Origin: Myxococcales bacterium
Lineage (GTDB): Bacteria; Myxococcota_A; Polyangia; Polyangiales; JADJMO01
Direction: 5' to 3'
DNA: 64,000 bases
NCBI GenBank assembly: GCA_016709545.1
Contig: JADJMO010000016.1
Location: 124,001-188,000 of the forward strand
The position numbers were made by a program, and so were the translations under genes. Of this stretch, positions 54,536-64,000 are shown in pieces. Each line of letters begins with the position of its first letter. Position 1 is the stretch's first letter. The notes beneath the pieces are model-generated. The model was not told the DNA's origin. It saw only the letters and a program-made list of their open reading frames with translations, and searched no databases.

Positions 54536-55562
54536 ATGCGCGCCCTCTCGCCCTTGTTCCCGCTCGTCGCCGGTCTTGGTCTCGGCGCCACCACGTCGTG
54601 TCGCGCCGTCCTCGACCTCGAGCCAGGTCACCTGGTCGACGCGGGCGTGAACGAGAGCGGCCCGGACGCCACGGGCTCGGGCAAGCGCCGGATCGCCCTC
54701 GTGCAGGCGTCGCCCGATGCACCGGCTTTGTTCGGCTGCGCGGCCACCTTTCCCGACGCCAAGACGTTCGAGGCGGGCGGATTGCCCGATCTGGTCGCGG
54801 GGCCGTTCGGCCCGCCGGGGGGGCTCGCGTTCGGCGGCACCGAGGTGTTCGACGCGCCGGCCGACCTCTCCGATGCCCTGGCCTCCAAGCCGGTGCTCTT
54901 CTATTTCACCAGCGGCGGCGTCGGCTGCAAGGTGCAGCTCGTCGACATCCGTGGGCAGCCGAAGCACCGCACGCTGGTGCCCGCGGGGCCACGTCAAGGT
55001 GGGCGCCACCCAAGCCATCGTCGGGATGGGCTGCTCCGGCGGCTCCCGGCCCAACGGCGAGTGCGGGAGCGGCAACAACTACGAGGTCCGCGCCTACGAC
55101 GTGTCGGCGGCCGACCCGGGGACCGGCCGGTTCTCCCTGCAGGTCCTCGACGCCTCGCTCTACACGGGCGTCGGTGCGGGGAGCGGTCCGCCGAGCTTCG
55201 CCAACATCGACCTCTACCTGCAGGCCTTCAAGGAGCTGACGCCGAGCGGCTCGCCCATCGACCTGAACAAGGACGGCGCGACCTACGGCGCAGTGAAGCC
55301 GAACGTCCCGCGCAACCTGTCACCGCCGGCGCTCGGCGAGCAGCTGTTCCTGGTCGTGGCACCCCACGGCGGCACGCCTTGCCCGGCAGGCCCTGGCGCG
55401 ACGCCGTCCTGTCCGAGCGTCACGCTCCCGCTCAAGCCCCCGAGCAACGATCCGAGCGCGTCCCTCGATCCTGGCCACGCCGTCTTCGTCGTCGTCACCG
55501 GGTCGCCCCTCAACACACCGACCACCCCCACGGTCCGAACGATCCTCGTGGGTGGGCGTTGA
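54536..55562 (+). CDS. lipoprotein of unknown function (frameshifted)
   Basis: A ~341-residue exported protein with a possible lipobox TTSC (Cys22). Reading frame changes near 54985, between KHRTLVPAG and HVKVGATQAIVG; both halves are clearly coding. Segments such as RIALVQASPDAPALFGCAAT and KPVLFYFTSGGVGCKVQLVD suggest Ig/transthyretin-like strands. The end is NTPTTPTVRTILVGGR. No enzyme signature. It shares the 100-nt divergent region with murA and ends 8 nt before the kinase start. Confidence 0.55.
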
Positions 55563-55570
55563 GCGACGGG

Positions 55571-57154
55571 ATGGACCGACACGGCAACCCCATGGTCCGC
55601 CCCGGGGAGATCGTCGGGGGGAAGTACCGCGTCGAGCGCATCCTCGGCGAGGGCGGCATGGGCGCGGTCGTGGTCGCTCGCCACGTGCACTTCGACGACC
55701 GCGTGGCGCTCAAGCTGCTGCACCCCCACGTCGCCGAGAATCCGGAGCTCGTCGCGCGGTTCGTCCGCGAAGGCCGCGCGGCGCGCCAGATCCGCAGCGA
55801 GCACGTGGTGCACGTCACCGACGTCGACCTCCTCGACAACGGCCTGCCCTACCTGGTCATGGAATACCTCGAGGGCGTCGACCTCGCGCAGCTGCTCCAC
55901 CAGCGCGGCCCGCTCCCGGTCGCCCAGGCCATCGACTACCTGCTCCAGATCTGCGAGGCGCTCGCCGAGGCCCACGCCCAGGGCATCGTCCATCGCGACC
56001 TGAAGCCCGGCAACCTGTTCGTCTCCTGCCGTCCCGACGGGTCGGCGTGCCTCAAGATTCTCGATTTCGGCATCTCCAAGGTCACCGATCCCAAGCAGCA
56101 CGCGCTGACCACGACGTCGGCGATCATCGGCACCCCGCTCTACATGTCGCCCGAGCAACTGCAGGCCGCGCGCGACGTCGACGCACGCTCCGACCTGTGG
56201 GCCCTCGGCGTCATCCTCTACGAGCTCGTGGCCGGGGTCGCGCCGTTCCGCGGCGAGACCCTCCCGCAGATCTCAGTCAAGATCATCCTCGAGGATCCCA
56301 CCCCCCTCGGCGCCAGCCTGCCCGGCGCCTACCCACGGCTCGAGGCGGTCGTCGCGCGCTGTCTCCGCAAGGCCCGCGAGGAGCGCTTCCAGCACGTCGG
56401 AGAGCTGGCCGCTGCGCTCGCGCCGCTCGCTCCCGCGCACGCCATGCTGTCGGTCGAGCGCATCGAGCGGCTCACCGGCCTCGCGCCGAGCGCGCTGAGT
56501 CTGCCGCGTCCTGCGCGGAGTCCCTTTGCGGTGTCCATGGCGATGGCCCCTCCTTCGCAGGCGGTGATATCCGCCGAGACGATGACCGCTCCCGACAGCG
56601 TCGAGCGCCGACAGCTCGAGAGCTCGGCCACCGTGGGCGTACCGATCGTGCCCATGGCGCACGAGCCCGTGCTCGCCTCTTCGTTCGCGCAGGGCCCGGC
56701 CGCCGCGGCGCCGTCCACGATCGGAGGCACCTCGGCCCGGCTCTCGGCGCAGACGACGACCACCACGAGCGCGGGGCGCTGGGCCCGGGTCGTGTCACTC
56801 TCGGTGCTCGGCCTGTGCGCCCTCGCAGCGGTGCTCGCGTACGCGCTGCGCCCATCGCCGCCGCGCTCGGTGGTCACCGCCAAGCCCTCCGCCACCGAAG
56901 AGGCGAGCGAAGAGCCGAAGTCGCCGCCGCCTCCTTCGGCCTCGCCCTCGTCCGAGCTCCCCACGAGCCCGTCGGCGATCGCGAGCACACCCAAGGTCCT
57001 CCCGCCCGTCGTCAAGCCCAAAGCCGCTGCGTCCGCATCGTCGGTGCCCGTGGTCAAGGGATGGGGCGCCGACACGCCCCCCTCGTCCAAGCCCATACCG
57101 TCTGCACCGCCCGTACCGCCCACGGCGCCGACCAAGAGCAATGAAGACCTCTGA
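55571..57154 (+). CDS. Ser/Thr protein kinase with C-terminal anchor
   Basis: A 527-residue Hanks-type kinase. Kinase domain at about 12-280: GEGGMGAVVVARH, the Lys in VALKLLHP, HRDLKPGN, DFGIS and MSPEQ. A Ser/Thr/Pro-rich juxtamembrane stretch leads to one membrane helix (about 405-425) and an exported low-complexity tail. Start alternatives are TTG 55559, ATG 55571 and ATG 55592. It overlaps the next gene by 14 nt, so the two are coupled. Confidence 0.9.
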   Translation: MDRHGNPMVRPGEIVGGKYRVERILGEGGMGAVVVARHVHFDDRVALKLLHPHVAENPELVARFVREGRAARQIRSEHVVHVTDVDLLDNGLPYLVMEYLEGVDLAQLLHQRGPLPVAQAIDYLLQICEALAEAHAQGIVHRDLKPGNLFVSCRPDGSACLKILDFGISKVTDPKQHALTTTSAIIGTPLYMSPEQLQAARDVDARSDLWALGVILYELVAGVAPFRGETLPQISVKIILEDPTPLGASLPGAYPRLEAVVARCLRKAREERFQHVGELAAALAPLAPAHAMLSVERIERLTGLAPSALSLPRPARSPFAVSMAMAPPSQAVISAETMTAPDSVERRQLESSATVGVPIVPMAHEPVLASSFAQGPAAAAPSTIGGTSARLSAQTTTTTSAGRWARVVSLSVLGLCALAAVLAYALRPSPPRSVVTAKPSATEEASEEPKSPPPPSASPSSELPTSPSAIASTPKVLPPVVKPKAAASASSVPVVKGWGADTPPSSKPIPSAPPVPPTAPTKSNEDL

Positions 57155-58181
57155 CCCCGCAGCCCTCGCCCTCGCCTTCTCGCTCGCTCTCGGCATCGCC
57201 GTGGGTCCCGCGACGGTGTGCGCAGAGGCGAGCGAGCTCGACAAGGCCAACGCCCGCAAGCTGTTCAACGAGGGCCTCGACCTCCGCAAGGCTGGCGACC
57301 CGAGCGGCGCGCTCGCCAAGTTCGAGGCGGCCGATGCGCTCCTGCCGACGCCACGGGGGCGCCTCGAGCTCGGTCGCCAGCGCGTGCTCGTGGGGCTGCT
57401 CGTCGAGGGCTACACGACGCTGAACTCGGTCGCCCAGCTCAAGGTCGATCCCAAGGACGAGGGCAAGTACGCGCCGCACCGCGCGGAGGCTCAGAAGCTC
57501 GCGCTCGAGGTCGAAGCGCGTATCCCGACACTCCGTGTCGAGGTGGTCGGCGGGCCGGCGACGGTGCAGATCGATGGCGTGGTCGTTCCGAACGCCGCGC
57601 TCTCCCAGCCGCGCCTGCTCAATCCTGGCAAACACGTCGTCGTCGTTCGCAGCGAAGTTGGCGTCGAGAAGCGCGAAGAGCTCGTCTTACAGGAGGCCGA
57701 GGCCAAGACGGTGAAGCTCGACGTGCAGAAGCCCGTCGACCCTCCGCCGGCCGGGGGCGCGGTCGCCCCGCCGCCGAAGTCGCTCCACACCGCTCCCCCG
57801 AGCTCGCCGGGGCCGGTGGTCGCCGATCGCGGCGACGGGCTCGGCACGCAGCGAACCTGGGCGCTCGTCGCCGGTGGGGTAGGGGCCGTCGGCTTGATCG
57901 TGGGCACCTGGGCGGGGTTGTCGGCGCGCTCGATCCGCGACGAGGCGGCGCCGTTCTGCCCTTTCTCGGGCGGAGGCTGCACCGATCCCCGCGGGGTCGA
58001 TCTCAAGCAGAAGGCGCTCGATCGAGCCGACCTCTCCACCATCGCGTTCGTCTCGGCCGGCGTGCTCCTCGCGGGGGCGACGGTGCTCTGGTTCACCGCG
58101 CCCTCTCGCGACGGCAAGCCCGCTGCACGCGCAGGACTCGTCGTCGGTCTGGGGTCGATTGGCCTCTCGGGCCGATTCTGA
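57141..58181 (+). CDS. TPR/PEGA-like exported protein
   Basis: A 346-residue protein with a signal peptide (about 1-29), a TPR-like helical pair (DKANARKLFNEGLDLRKAGD), then a PEGA-type strand region (VEVVGGPATVQIDGVVVPNA, ending EAKTVKLDVQKPV). Two membrane helices occur near the C-terminus (about 245-265, 300-320). This architecture is common next to Ser/Thr kinases in Polyangia. Coupling with the upstream kinase suggests a shared envelope signalling role, which is inference. Confidence 0.7.
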   Translation: MKTSDPAALALAFSLALGIAVGPATVCAEASELDKANARKLFNEGLDLRKAGDPSGALAKFEAADALLPTPRGRLELGRQRVLVGLLVEGYTTLNSVAQLKVDPKDEGKYAPHRAEAQKLALEVEARIPTLRVEVVGGPATVQIDGVVVPNAALSQPRLLNPGKHVVVVRSEVGVEKREELVLQEAEAKTVKLDVQKPVDPPPAGGAVAPPPKSLHTAPPSSPGPVVADRGDGLGTQRTWALVAGGVGAVGLIVGTWAGLSARSIRDEAAPFCPFSGGGCTDPRGVDLKQKALDRADLSTIAFVSAGVLLAGATVLWFTAPSRDGKPAARAGLVVGLGSIGLSGRF

Positions 58182-58374
58182 ACGCGCAATTCTGACGGCC
58201 TTCCGTCCGGGTCCGCGTACGCAGGCTTCCCCCGCTCGGAGTCTTCGATTAGCCTCGCGTCTCCTCCCCACCTTGTCCGACACCGGTGTTCCGTGGTCGT
58301 ACTGCCTCTGCCCTCGCGCTCACGCTGGGCCGGAGGTGTCGTCGGAGGAGCCCGTTCGATCGCTTTCTTCCTAT

Positions 58375-58448
58375 GGGCCCATAGCTCAACAGGTCAGAGC
58401 CCCCGGCTCATAACCGGGCCGTTCCTGGTTCGAGTCCAGGTGGGCCTA
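58375..58448 (+). tRNA. tRNA with CAU anticodon (Met or Ile2)
   Basis: A complete 74-nt cloverleaf. Acceptor GGGCCCA/TGGGCCT (first pair G-U), D stem GCTC/GAGC, anticodon stem CCCGG/CCGGG with loop CTCATAA (anticodon CAT at 58409-58411), T arm CCTGG-TTCGAGT-CCAGG and discriminator A. CCA is not encoded. The anticodon alone cannot separate elongator Met from lysidine-modified Ile. The sequence resembles tRNA-Met more, in my judgement. Confidence 0.9.
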
Positions 58449-58470
58449 TCAACTCCCCGAGGATCCTCCT

Positions 58471-59247
58471 TTGAACCAAAGTGTCCGTGCCCAGTTCGAC
58501 GTCCTGAAAGAGCTCGTCGTCGTCGACGAGGAGATACGGAAGCTCGACGCGGACTTGGTGAAGGAGCGTGAGGCCCTCGAGGGGACCAAGCAAGAGCTCG
58601 AGCGGGTCCGCGAGCAGATCGAGGTCGAGCGCCACCGCTACGACGACATCGAGGCCGACCGCGGCGCGCGCATGCAGGAGGCCCGGGTGCTCAACTCCCA
58701 GCTCGAGCGCTCCCGCGACAAGCTGAACCGCGCCCGCAACGAGAAGGAGCTGCAGGCCGTGCAGCGCGAGCTCGAGGAGACCCGCAAGCTCCTGCGCGAC
58801 GTCGAGGACGCGGTCGGCAAGCGCGCGCTCGAGCTCGAGGAGCTCAAGAAGTCGATCATCGACCACGAGGAGCAAGAGGCCACGATGGTCGCGCGCATCG
58901 GCGAGACCGAGGGCGCCGTCTCCGCGCGTCTGTCCGAGATCCAGGGCCTGCGCGACGAGCGCGCCGGGGTCCGCGCGGGCATCGCCAAGAAGCTGCCGAC
59001 CACCACCCTGCGCAAGTACGACCAGATCCGCACCCGCCGCAACCCGGCCGCCGCGCCGCTCGTCCTCGAGGGCGGTCGCTGCAAGTCGTGCAACATGGCG
59101 ATCCCACCCCAGATGGCCCAGCGCATCGCCCGCATCGACGTGCTCGAGCAGTGCCCGTCCTGCAACCGTTTCCTCTTCGTGGATGGTCCGGGCTCGTCGC
59201 CCCCGGCCTCTCCCAGCGCCCCGCCCAACAGTCCGGGAGCTTCCTAG
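58471..59247 (+). CDS. C4 zinc-ribbon coiled-coil protein
   Basis: A 258-residue protein starting at TTG 58471. Long coiled coils (about residues 10-165) lead to a C4 zinc ribbon, CKSCNMAIP and CPSCNRFLF, and a Pro/Ser-rich end. It matches the C4-type zinc-ribbon (zf-RING_7/DUF164) family. Function of the family is poorly defined. The start just after the tRNA (23 nt) suggests read-through from the tRNA promoter or a weak own promoter. Confidence 0.78.
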   Translation: MNQSVRAQFDVLKELVVVDEEIRKLDADLVKEREALEGTKQELERVREQIEVERHRYDDIEADRGARMQEARVLNSQLERSRDKLNRARNEKELQAVQRELEETRKLLRDVEDAVGKRALELEELKKSIIDHEEQEATMVARIGETEGAVSARLSEIQGLRDERAGVRAGIAKKLPTTTLRKYDQIRTRRNPAAAPLVLEGGRCKSCNMAIPPQMAQRIARIDVLEQCPSCNRFLFVDGPGSSPPASPSAPPNSPGAS

Positions 59248-59256
59248 GACCAAGCG

Positions 59257-60616
<1,360 letters not shown>

Positions 60617-60699
60617 GCGCGCCGGGCCCGCTCTACGCTCCGGGCGGGAGCGGCTCCGGGCGGGGGCAGCTCCGGGCGCGGGCGCCAGCGCTGAACAGA

Positions 60700-60729
60700 T
60701 TGACTCCGTCGGTGCAGGTCCGATAGCGT
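60700..60729 (+). promoter_or_regulatory. sigma70-like leaderless promoter
   Basis: TTGACT (60700-60705), an 18-nt spacer, TAGCGT (60724-60729), then 6 nt to GTG 60736. It is the most complete promoter of the leaderless type in the window. Confidence 0.55.
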
Positions 60730-60735
60730 CGCAAC

Positions 60736-61068
60736 GTGCTCCGCTTCCAGAAGCTCCTTCGCGCGCCCTTGCTCGCTGGTTGGCTGGCCGTCGGCTCCCT
60801 CGGCGCCGGATCCGTCGGCTGCGGCGGCGTCTGGTACACCGCGCGCATCAACGCGGTCGAAGGCAAGGTCGAACAGGCCAAAGAGGTCGGCGCCGAGCAG
60901 TACGCGCCGTACGAGTACTACTCCGCCAAGGAGCGCGTCCAGAAGGCGCGCGAAGAGGCGTCTCGCGCCGACTACGGCGACGCCATCGATCTCCTCGAAG
61001 AGGCCGAGTCCTTCGCCGAGAAGGCCATCGCGCAGGCCCGCGCCGTGCGCAAGGGAGCCGGCCGATGA
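60736..61068 (+). CDS. DUF4398-type lipoprotein
   Basis: A 110-residue lipoprotein starting at GTG with Cys29 after GAGSVGC. The mature part is one helical hairpin rich in Ala/Glu: EYYSAKERVQKAREEASRAD and EEAESFAEKAIAQARA. This is the pattern of DUF4398, a partner of OmpA-type proteins. The stop overlaps the ATG of the OmpA gene (ATGA), so they are coupled. Confidence 0.75.
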   Translation: MLRFQKLLRAPLLAGWLAVGSLGAGSVGCGGVWYTARINAVEGKVEQAKEVGAEQYAPYEYYSAKERVQKAREEASRADYGDAIDLLEEAESFAEKAIAQARAVRKGAGR

Positions 61069-62155
61069 TCCGCCGCGCGCTGATGCTGGGCGCCGTCGTG
61101 ATCGGCGCCGCCAGTTGTACGGGCCCGGCCGCCCAGATGGGCCGCCTCACCGGCCTCGATCAGACGATCGAGCAGGCCAAGGCCAACGGCGCCCTCCGCT
61201 GCGCGCCGCGCGAGCTCGCCCTCGCCGAGTCGCACGCCAAGTTCGCCCGCATCGAGCTCGACCAGGGCTCCGTCTCGCGCGCCGACGAGCACCTCGCCAT
61301 CGCGGTACCCAACGCCCACGCGGCGCTCGAGAACTCGCCGGCCGAGAAGTGCAGCGATCGCACGAGATCGAGGTCGCCAAGGCCCAAGCCCAGCCGGGCG
61401 ACCGCGACGGCGACGGCAGCAGACAAAGAAGACAAGTGCCCCGACGTCCCGAGAACTTCAACGCGTTCCAGGACGAGGACGGCTGCCCCGACGATCCCGA
61501 CACCGACGGTGACGGCATCCCGGACAGCAAGGACGCCTGCCCGAACCTGCCCGAGGACAAGGACGGCTACCTCGACGACGACGGCTGCCCCGACCCGGAC
61601 AACGACGGCGACGGCATCCTCGACAAGCTCGACAAGTGCCCCGACCAGCCCGAGGACCCGGACGGCTTCGAGGACAACGACGGCTGCCCCGAGCCCGACA
61701 ACGACAAGGACGGCGTGCTCGACCTCGACGACGCCTGCCCGATCGACCCGGGCCCGGCCGACAACAAGGGCTGCCCGAAGAAGCCGGCCCTCGTGGTCGT
61801 GACCTCGTCGCAGATCAAGATCACCCAGCAGATCCACTTCGAGTTCAACAAGTCGGTCATCAAGGCCGACAGCTTCCCGATCCTCAACGCCGTGGCCCAG
61901 GTCCTCAAGGACAACCCGGACATCACGCTCGAGATCGGCGGCCACACCGACAACGTCGGCAAGCCGGAGTACAACAAGAAGCTCTCGCAGGACCGCTCCG
62001 ACTCGGTGCGCAAGTACCTGATCGACAAGGGCATCTCGGGCTCGCGCCTCACGGCGAAGGGCTACGGCATGGACGTCCCCATCGACACCAACTCGAACGA
62101 GGCCGGCCGCGCCAAGAACCGCCGCGTCGAGTTCGTCCGCACGGACGCCAAGTAA
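61065..62155 (+). CDS. OmpA-family lipoprotein, TSP3 repeats (frameshifted)
   Basis: A ~360-residue outer-membrane protein: lipobox IGAASC (Cys18), an N-terminal DUF4398-like helical part, then thrombospondin type 3-like Ca-binding repeats (DTDGDGIPDSKDACPN, DNDGDGILDKLDKCPD) and a C-terminal OmpA domain with GGHTDNVG, RLTAKGYG and NRRVEF. Three small shifts near 61353, 61415 and 61447 are needed to read it through. The OmpA domain binds peptidoglycan and ties the envelope together. Confidence 0.82.
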
Positions 62156-62234
62156 CTGCCGCTATCCGGGGAGGGGGGGGTCCGCGACCCAGGGTCCCCA
62201 CGTGGCCGGCTGCCTCCCGCCGAGTCGTGGCTGA

Positions 62235-62273
62235 ACTACACGGAGAAGGTTCCCAGTCGTTCGTCCGTGTAGT
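62235..62273 (+). other. stem-loop with 10-bp perfect arms
   Basis: ACTACACGGA (62235-62244) and TCCGTGTAGT (62264-62273) surround a 19-nt loop. It lies in the 228-nt gap between the OmpA gene and the next one. It could be the terminator of the first or an operator for the second. The rest of the gap holds a poly-G run near 62175 and nothing else I can name. Confidence 0.5.
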
Positions 62274-62383
62274 ACATACGGGCGCCCCCGGGCGTCCGCG
62301 TCGGCGTCACCCGCCTGCGACGGACTTCCGTAAGCACTTCCCTCGCCCCATCGCCTTCCTGCTTCTCCTGAGGAGCCACTCCG

Positions 62384-64000
62384 ATGCGTCGTCGCAACTT
62401 CCGCACCGTCGTCTTGCTCGTCAGCGCCCTCGGCATCGGCACGTTCGCCAGCATGGCGTCGGGTGCGAACCCCGCCGTGGAGAAGGAGGCCAAGAAGCTC
62501 CAGGGCGACGCGATGGACGTCGACTTCCTCTCGCTCGACTACAAGGCGGCCAAGAAGAAGCTCGACGACGCCATCAAGAAGTGCGGCGCAGACAACTGCT
62601 CGCCCGCCGTCGCTGCCGGCCTGCACCGCGACCTCGGCGTCGTCCTCATCAACGACAAGAAGGTCAAGGACGGGCAGAAGGAGTTCGACGCGGCGTTCGC
62701 GGCCGATGCCACCATCAGCATCAGCAACGACTACCTCGCCAACAAGGACGTGAAGTCCGCGTGGGAGGCGTCCAAGAAGAACGCGGGCTCCGCGACCCCG
62801 CCGGTCACCACCACCGCGCCGAGCGGCACCGGCACCGGCAAGCCGCCCACGACCGCTCCCGACGCGGAGGGCAACCTCACCGTCAAGACCAAGCTCGCCC
62901 CCACGGGCTACCCGCTCCCGGTCCTCGTCGACCTGCCCGAGGGCCTCGACGTCGACAACGTGAAGCTGTCCTACAAGACGGCCGCGATGGAGAAGTACAA
63001 GACCGTCGACGTCAAGAAGGACTCCGGCAAGTACGTCGCCACGATCCCCTGCGAGGACACCCAGTTCGTCGGCGACATCAAGTTCTACGTCCGCGCCTAC
63101 GACAGCGACAAGAACGAGATCGAGCACTTCGGCACCCTCAAGAAGCCGGGCATCCTCAAGCTCGTCGAGAAGATGCCGGACGACGTCGAGGCCCCCGCCT
63201 ACCCGGGCGGCAAGGAGCCGCAGAAGTGCGTCGACAAGGGCAACTGCCAGCCGGGCTTCCCGTGCGACGCCGACGCCAACAAGAAGCCCCAGGGCTCGGC
63301 TGCGACAGCGACGACGAGTGCCAGTCGGGCCTCGCGTGCGTCGACAACGAGAACGGCAAGAAGTGGTGCTACGAGAAGGCGGGCGAGGGCGGCGGCGGCA
63401 AGAAGGCCGGCGGCGGCACCAAGCTGTGGATCAGCGCCGACTTCCAGCTCGACACCCTCATCCTCCTCGGTGACAAGAACGTCTGCAAGTCGAACTCCTG
63501 GGCCTGCAGCACCGGGAGTACCGATGTCGGTGTTTCTGATGAGAAGGGCATCCAGACCTGGGAAGGAGGCGGAGTCGTTGCGCCTCGTGGAGGCAACACC
63601 GGCACTGGCTTCGGTCTCGGCACCATGCGCGTGCTCCTCGGCCTCGACTATTTCATCACGCCGAGCATCTCGCTCGGCGGTCGCCTCGGGTATGCCTTCA
63701 ACGGCAACCCGACCTCCACCGCCAAGTTCATGCCGTTCCACGCCGAGGTGCGGGCGCAGTACTTCCTGAGCCCCGACAAGGGCTCGGGGGCGCGCCCCTA
63801 CCTCATGTTCGGCGCCGGCCTCGGACAGTTCGACGCGGCGGCAACGCATCGTCGAGGTCGACGGTCGAGCTTGACACGCCCGGGCGACAAGGCCGAGACC
63901 GCGCACGGCGGCCGGACGGACTGGCCGAGTGCCAGGCGGAGCGTAAGCAGGTCCTCATCGACGGCAGCGGCCCGGCGCCCTCCTGTCAGGTCAAGGGCGT
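62384..64000 (+). CDS. TPR, Cys-rich and beta-barrel protein (partial, frameshifted)
   Basis: The gene starts at ATG 62384 with AGGAG 7 nt before it and runs off the window. The N-terminal signal peptide is followed by TPR-like helices (AAKKKLDDAIKKCGADNCSP), a Thr/Pro linker and a strand domain. After a shift near 63295 come a Cys-rich block (LGCDSDDECQSGLACVDN) and outer-membrane barrel strands (FQLDTLILLG, TMRVLLGLDYFITPSISLGG). A further shift near 63845 leads to LAECQAERKQVLIDGSG. It is typical of large myxobacterial outer-membrane proteins. Confidence 0.65.

Noticed and set aside
58375..58448. tRNA 3' end as an integration site
   Set aside because: No integrase and no repeat of the tRNA 3' end were seen in the window.

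Overview
The window looks like chromosome from a member of the Myxococcota, probably class Polyangia. Base composition is very GC-rich throughout. It carries an MXAN_5187-type membrane protein, a DUF2330 protein with a MYXO-CTERM-like tail, at least a dozen lipoproteins with Asp/Ala/Pro/Ser-rich stretches after the lipidated Cys, and three Ser/Thr protein kinases. A receptor-less chemosensory (Che) operon sits in the middle. Genes are densely packed with many ATGA/GTGA/TGATG overlaps, and nearly all are chromosomal rather than mobile. No integrase, transposase, CRISPR array or prophage was seen.

Layout. 1-5.3 kb: an MXAN_5187-type membrane protein, a Cys-rich lipoprotein, a small zinc-ribbon membrane protein and a WS/DGAT acyltransferase. 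5.4-12.2 kb: cmk, a GYF-like membrane protein, a decaprenyl-phosphate phosphoribosyltransferase-like UbiA protein, a lipoprotein, leuS with an unusual editing domain, and an lptE-like gene. 12.2-12.5 kb: a palindromic GC-rich repeat element. 13.5-21.4 kb: CheY-like regulator, CheA, two CheW, a HEAT-repeat protein, CheR and CheB, followed by a convergent membrane Ser/Thr kinase. 23-30.9 kb: a pacifastin-like lipoprotein, DUF3293, lemA, a TPM-domain protein, an AAC(3)-like protein, larE, DUF192, a cyclophilin, phosphomannomutase and an MlaF-like ATPase. 31-37 kb: smc flanked by small STAS-like proteins and degraded fragments. 37-46.4 kb: accessory genes, including a TetR/NmrA pair with a perfect operator palindrome, an ABC-F ATPase, a LytS/LytTR two-component pair and a truncated Uma2 protein. 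46.5-54.4 kb: DUF2330, a GSU2403-type nucleotidyltransferase, an alpha/beta hydrolase, a sulfatase fused to an SRPBCC domain, an M15 peptidase and murA. 54.5-64 kb: a lipoprotein, two Ser/Thr kinases, a PEGA-type protein, a CAU-anticodon tRNA, a C4 zinc-ribbon coiled-coil protein, a DUF4398/OmpA pair, and a large outer-membrane protein cut by the window end.

Many conserved genes (leuS, smc, larE, lemA, ompA and others) are broken by single or double base indels although the protein continues intact in another frame. I read these as sequence errors, not pseudogenes, and annotate each gene across its frameshift.

The clearest non-textbook signals are these: a recurring TAnnnT -10 hexamer 6-8 nt before start codons (probable leaderless transcription); the receptor-less Che operon with a 712-residue HEAT protein; a LeuRS whose editing domain lacks the usual Thr-rich peptide; a bacterial pacifastin-like lipoprotein; a sulfatase-SRPBCC fusion; and a duplicated scrap of the smc 3' end.
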